From the NCBI GenBank assembly GCA_000824825.2, contig LM655194.1, forward strand, positions 342,936-406,935: 64,000 nucleotides of DNA, written 5' to 3'. A model generated the notes under the pieces. It saw only the letters and a program-made list of their open reading frames with translations, ran no database searches and was not told where the DNA came from. The stretch is from Mesorhizobium sp. ORS 3324 (GTDB lineage: Bacteria > Pseudomonadota > Alphaproteobacteria > Rhizobiales > Rhizobiaceae). Shown here in pieces: positions 61,055-64,000 of the stretch; the first letter of the stretch is position 1; each line of letters starts with the position of its first letter. The position numbers were made by a program, and so were the translations under genes.

Positions 61055-61492
61055 ATGAACGTCCAGGATATCATCAACACCGTTTCGCAAAAGGCAGGGT
61101 TGGACCAAGCGACCACCGAAAAGGTCGTCGGCACCATCTTCTCGGTGCTCGAGCACGAGGCGGAGGGCACCAGCGTTTCGTCCTTCTTCGCCAAGATCCC
61201 CGGCGCCGATGCGCTGGCCCAGCAGTACGATGTGATGGCGGCCGGCGCCGCGTCTGGTTCGGGCGGCGGCTTGCTGTCGTCGCTGCAGGGCGCGCTTGGT
61301 GGCGTGCTCGGCGAAAAGGCCGGCGCGCTGATCAACGGCGTCGCGGCGCTCAAAGCGTCCGGCCTCGACATGGCGCAGATCCGTCAGGCCGGCGAGACTT
61401 TGATCAAGCAGGCCGAAGCGGCCGCCGGTCCGGATCTCACCAACCAGGTGCTCGGCCAGGTGCCCAGCCTGAGGGGCCATCTCGGCCTCTGA
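61055..61492 (+). CDS. Small helical protein, DUF2267/DUF2780-like
   Basis: 145 residues starting MNVQDIINTVSQKAGLDQAT. Two helical halves are joined by a Gly/Ser-rich linker (AAGAASGSGGGLLSSLQGALGG). It resembles short DUF2780- or DUF2267-type proteins; I cannot decide between them. ATG 61055 follows GAGGGGAATGCC, with GAGG seven bases upstream. Convergent with the glucose dehydrogenase gene, stop codons 23 bp apart. Confidence 0.65.
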   Translation: MNVQDIINTVSQKAGLDQATTEKVVGTIFSVLEHEAEGTSVSSFFAKIPGADALAQQYDVMAAGAASGSGGGLLSSLQGALGGVLGEKAGALINGVAALKASGLDMAQIRQAGETLIKQAEAAAGPDLTNQVLGQVPSLRGHLGL

Positions 61493-61515
61493 AACCGGGA
61501 TTGGATAAGCAAAGT

Positions 61516-63834
61516 CTACTTCGCCAGCGTGTAGGCCATCACATAATCGCCCGGCTTGGTGCCGACCGAGCCGTGGCCGCCGGCGACGATGACCACGAAC
61601 TGCCGGCCGTCGGCGACCGTGTAGGTCATCGGCGTCGACTGCCCGCCCGCCGGCAGCCTTGCCCGCCATAGCTGCCGGCCGGTGGTGAGATCGTAGGCGC
61701 GCAGATAGTCGTCGACCGCGGCTCCGAGGAAGGCGACGCCGCCGGCGGTGATCATCGGCCCGCCAATACCCGGGACGCCGACCTTGAACGGGAGCGGCAG
61801 CGGCGTCATGTCGTAGACGGTGCCGTTGCGATGCTTGTAGGCGATGTTTCCGGTCCTGAGATCGACGCCGGCGACATAGCCCCACGGCGGCGCCTGGCAG
61901 GGAATGCCGAGCGGCGACAGGAACGGCTTCATCATCACCGCGTAGGGCGCGCCCTCGTTGCGGTTCAGCCCCTGTTCGCTGCCTTTGGTGCCCTCGCCCG
62001 GCGGCGGCACCTCGGCACGCGGTATGAGCCTGGACGTGAAGGCGAGATAGGTCGGCATGCCGAACATCACCTGCCGCACCGGGTCGACGGCGACGCCGCC
62101 CCAGTTGAAGACGCCGAAATTGCCGGGGTAGATCAGCGAGCCCTGCACCGATGGCGGCGTGTAGCGCCCCTCGTAGCGCAATTTCCTGAGCGCGATCCGG
62201 CACGCCAGCTGGTCGAACATGGTGATGCCCCACATGTCCGCGCCGGTCAGCGGCCTGGGATTGAACGAAAGTCCGGATTCCGGCTGCGTCGGCGACGCGC
62301 GATCGCCTTCGATCGCGCCGCCCGGCGCCGGCATCTCCTTCACTGGAATGATCGGCTCGCCGTTGCGCCGGTCGAGCATATAGACGTCGCCCTGCTTGGT
62401 CGGCACGATCAGCGCCGGCACGATCGCACCGCCGGCGGAGGTGATGTCGATTAGCGTCGGCTGCGCGGGCACATCCATGTCCCACAGATCGTGATGCACC
62501 AGTTGGCGAACCCAGCGCACTTTTCCGGTGCTGAGGTCGAGCGCGGTGATCGAGGAGGAGAATTTCTCGACATTGGCGCTGCGGCCCATGCCGAGTTGGT
62601 CGGGCGTCTGGTTGCCGAGCGGCAGGTAAAGCAGGCCGAGCTTCTCGTCGGCGCTCGCTGTCGACCACATGTTGGGCGAGTTGTTCGTGTATTTCTGTCC
62701 GGCCGGCAGCGGCGTCGTCTGGTCCGGATTGCCGGAATCCCAATTCCAAAGCAGCGCGCCGGTGCCGGCGTCGTAAGCGCGGATGACGCCCGACGGCTCC
62801 TCGGTCGAATAATTGTCGTTGACCGCGCCGCCGACGATGATCTTGCCGTCGATGATGAGCGGCGCCGAAGTCGAATAGTAATAGCCCGACTTCGGATAGG
62901 GCATATTGGCAAGCAGGTTCAGCGTGCCCGCCTCGGCGAAAGCTGGGCAAACTTGGCCGTTGGCGGCGTCGAGCGCGATCAGTCGCGCATCCGACGTCGG
63001 CAGATAGATACGCCCGGCGCAGGGCTGCCCGGCGGCGGTCTTGGGATCGGCGTAATAGGACACGCCGCGGCAGGTCTGGTGCTGGCGATTGGGGTCAGGC
63101 TTCACCTTGGGATCGTAGCGCCACTTCTCCTTGCCGGTCGCGGCATCGATGGCGATGGCGAAATTGTGCGGCGTGCAGATGAAAAGCGCATCGCTCACTT
63201 TCAGCGGGGTGACCTGGTAGGTAGTCTCCTCGATGTCGTCGGGACCTTTCAGATCGCCGGTGCGGTAGGTCCAGGCCGGCCGCAGCCTGGCGACATTGTC
63301 CGGCGTGATCTGGTCGAGCGGCGAATAGCGCTGGCCGAATGGCGTGCGGCCGTAGAAGTGCCATTCGCCCGCCGGCATGTCGCCGCCGAGATTGGCCGCC
63401 GGCGTCACCTTGTCGGTGTCGAGCGCGCCGCCGATATCCGTGGAGTCGACGGTCATCGAATAGCCGGCCACCGCAAGCGAGGCGAGCACCGCCAGGATCA
63501 GCGGCGCGCGTCCATCCGGACCGGTGAAACCCCGTCTTGCCCATGGCGTCAGCAGCCAGAGCGCGACGAGGACGATGACGCCGCCGCGCGGGCCAAGCTG
63601 CCACCAGTCGAAGCCGGTTTCCCACACCGCCCAGCAGAGAGAGGCGAGCACGATCGCCGCATAGAGCCAGAGCCCCCTCGATTTGCGGCGAAAGATGAGC
63701 CAGGCCGTAACCAGGAAGGCGAGGCCAGTAATCAGGTAGTACCAGCTGCCGCCCAGCGTCATGAGCCAGATGCCGCCACCGCCGAGAACCAGACCGATGA
63801 GCAAGAGGACGAGGGAGGTGACGGTGACAGCCAA
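61516..63834 (-). CDS. gcd: Membrane-bound PQQ-dependent glucose dehydrogenase
   Basis: 772 residues. Four to five N-terminal membrane helices (about 1-130) are followed by a PQQ beta-propeller domain with repeated W-motifs such as GEWHFYGRTPFGQRYSPLDQ, AWTYRTGDLKG and TLIDITSAGGA. Oxidises glucose to gluconolactone in the periplasm and passes electrons to ubiquinone. Start TTG 63834 has AAGGAG seven bases upstream; longer frames lack a membrane start. No pqq gene lies in the window. Confidence 0.93.
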   Translation of the reverse strand: MAVTVTSLVLLLIGLVLGGGGIWLMTLGGSWYYLITGLAFLVTAWLIFRRKSRGLWLYAAIVLASLCWAVWETGFDWWQLGPRGGVIVLVALWLLTPWARRGFTGPDGRAPLILAVLASLAVAGYSMTVDSTDIGGALDTDKVTPAANLGGDMPAGEWHFYGRTPFGQRYSPLDQITPDNVARLRPAWTYRTGDLKGPDDIEETTYQVTPLKVSDALFICTPHNFAIAIDAATGKEKWRYDPKVKPDPNRQHQTCRGVSYYADPKTAAGQPCAGRIYLPTSDARLIALDAANGQVCPAFAEAGTLNLLANMPYPKSGYYYSTSAPLIIDGKIIVGGAVNDNYSTEEPSGVIRAYDAGTGALLWNWDSGNPDQTTPLPAGQKYTNNSPNMWSTASADEKLGLLYLPLGNQTPDQLGMGRSANVEKFSSSITALDLSTGKVRWVRQLVHHDLWDMDVPAQPTLIDITSAGGAIVPALIVPTKQGDVYMLDRRNGEPIIPVKEMPAPGGAIEGDRASPTQPESGLSFNPRPLTGADMWGITMFDQLACRIALRKLRYEGRYTPPSVQGSLIYPGNFGVFNWGGVAVDPVRQVMFGMPTYLAFTSRLIPRAEVPPPGEGTKGSEQGLNRNEGAPYAVMMKPFLSPLGIPCQAPPWGYVAGVDLRTGNIAYKHRNGTVYDMTPLPLPFKVGVPGIGGPMITAGGVAFLGAAVDDYLRAYDLTTGRQLWRARLPAGGQSTPMTYTVADGRQFVVIVAGGHGSVGTKPGDYVMAYTLAK

Positions 63835-64000
63835 GACGGTACTCCTTCGACTGTTGCGCCGCGCGGCGCCTCTCAGGCAACGGCGTGCCGTCCCTGCCCT
63901 GCCGGCAGCTTTCCCTCCCCGGCCGCGCCTGTCAAGCGAACCGGAGCAGCGCAAAAATGGAACAAAACGTAGACGCTTCTGGCCTTTCGCTGCCGAATCA

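Noticed and set aside
62491..63972. Long plus-strand frame opposite the glucose dehydrogenase gene
   Set aside because: No recognised motif; the minus-strand protein is clearly conserved.

Overview
The window looks like a chromosomal segment of a high-GC alphaproteobacterium of the order Hyphomicrobiales (Rhizobiales), most likely Mesorhizobium or a close relative. Sequence evidence for this: a circularly permuted two-piece tmRNA gene whose tag reads ANDNYAEARLAA, an alpha-type SspB, an miaA/serB divergon, an hflK-hflC-DUF2065-HtrA block, and several families of short palindromic intergenic repeats (the 'agcaattccaggaaaagtg' type) typical of mesorhizobial genomes. Species assignment is inference. 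No transposase, integrase, phage gene, CRISPR array, rRNA or tRNA was found; this reads as core plus ordinary accessory chromosome.

Layout. 1-2.4 kb: edge of a PilZ-like gene, then ilvC (minus) whose 3' end is followed by two 99-bp echoes of its own tail, and a TetR regulator. 2.4-7.9 kb: a redox/detoxification cluster: MarR regulator divergent from a Rieske protein and a GST, a convergent FAD monooxygenase, an HxlR/NmrA quinone-reductase-like divergon and an NAD-dependent epimerase-like reductase. 7.9-12.6 kb: kup, pdxJ, a SpoIIAA-like protein and a RecD-like helicase. 12.7-18.8 kb: a Co-type nitrile hydratase operon and an RND efflux pump. 19-22.3 kb: ilvI-ilvH plus a LysE exporter, preceded by a leader peptide and attenuator. 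22.4-26.5 kb: a sigma54 activator followed by an NTF2-FMO monooxygenase that carries a near-perfect sigma54 promoter. 26.6-33.5 kb: acetyltransferases, XRE-cupin regulator, HerA-like ATPase, diguanylate cyclase, miaA and serB. 33.6-44.4 kb: HtrA protease, hflC/hflK, folA, a DUF4424 protein, cobF, the molybdate system modE/modABC, and thyA. 44.7-51.9 kb: DUF2853, tmRNA, an ATPase, a Bcr/CflA pump with its TetR regulator, sspB, two small proteins, a ClC channel and a MarR regulator. 51.9-64 kb: a giant AsmA-like protein, a D-lactate/glycolate-type FAD oxidase, a thioesterase, Lrp and EamA pair, dienelactone hydrolase and a membrane PQQ glucose dehydrogenase.

How the genes fit together. Branched-chain amino acid synthesis is represented twice (ilvC; ilvI-ilvH with attenuation and a neighbouring amino-acid exporter). 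Ribosome rescue (tmRNA) and its ClpXP adaptor SspB lie 3 kb apart. HflKC, HtrA and DUF2065 form an envelope protein quality-control set. The molybdate operon is paired with a ModE regulator and a perfect palindromic box. Many regulators sit next to the genes they probably control, and in several cases a clear palindrome is visible in the shared promoter.

The most noteworthy signals are the sigma54 activator/promoter/monooxygenase module (22.4-26.5 kb), the ilv leader peptide whose start lies almost at the predicted transcription start, the repeat elements that supply stop codons to their neighbouring genes, and the ilvC tail duplications. I do not see a clearly new multi-gene defence or mobile system in this window.
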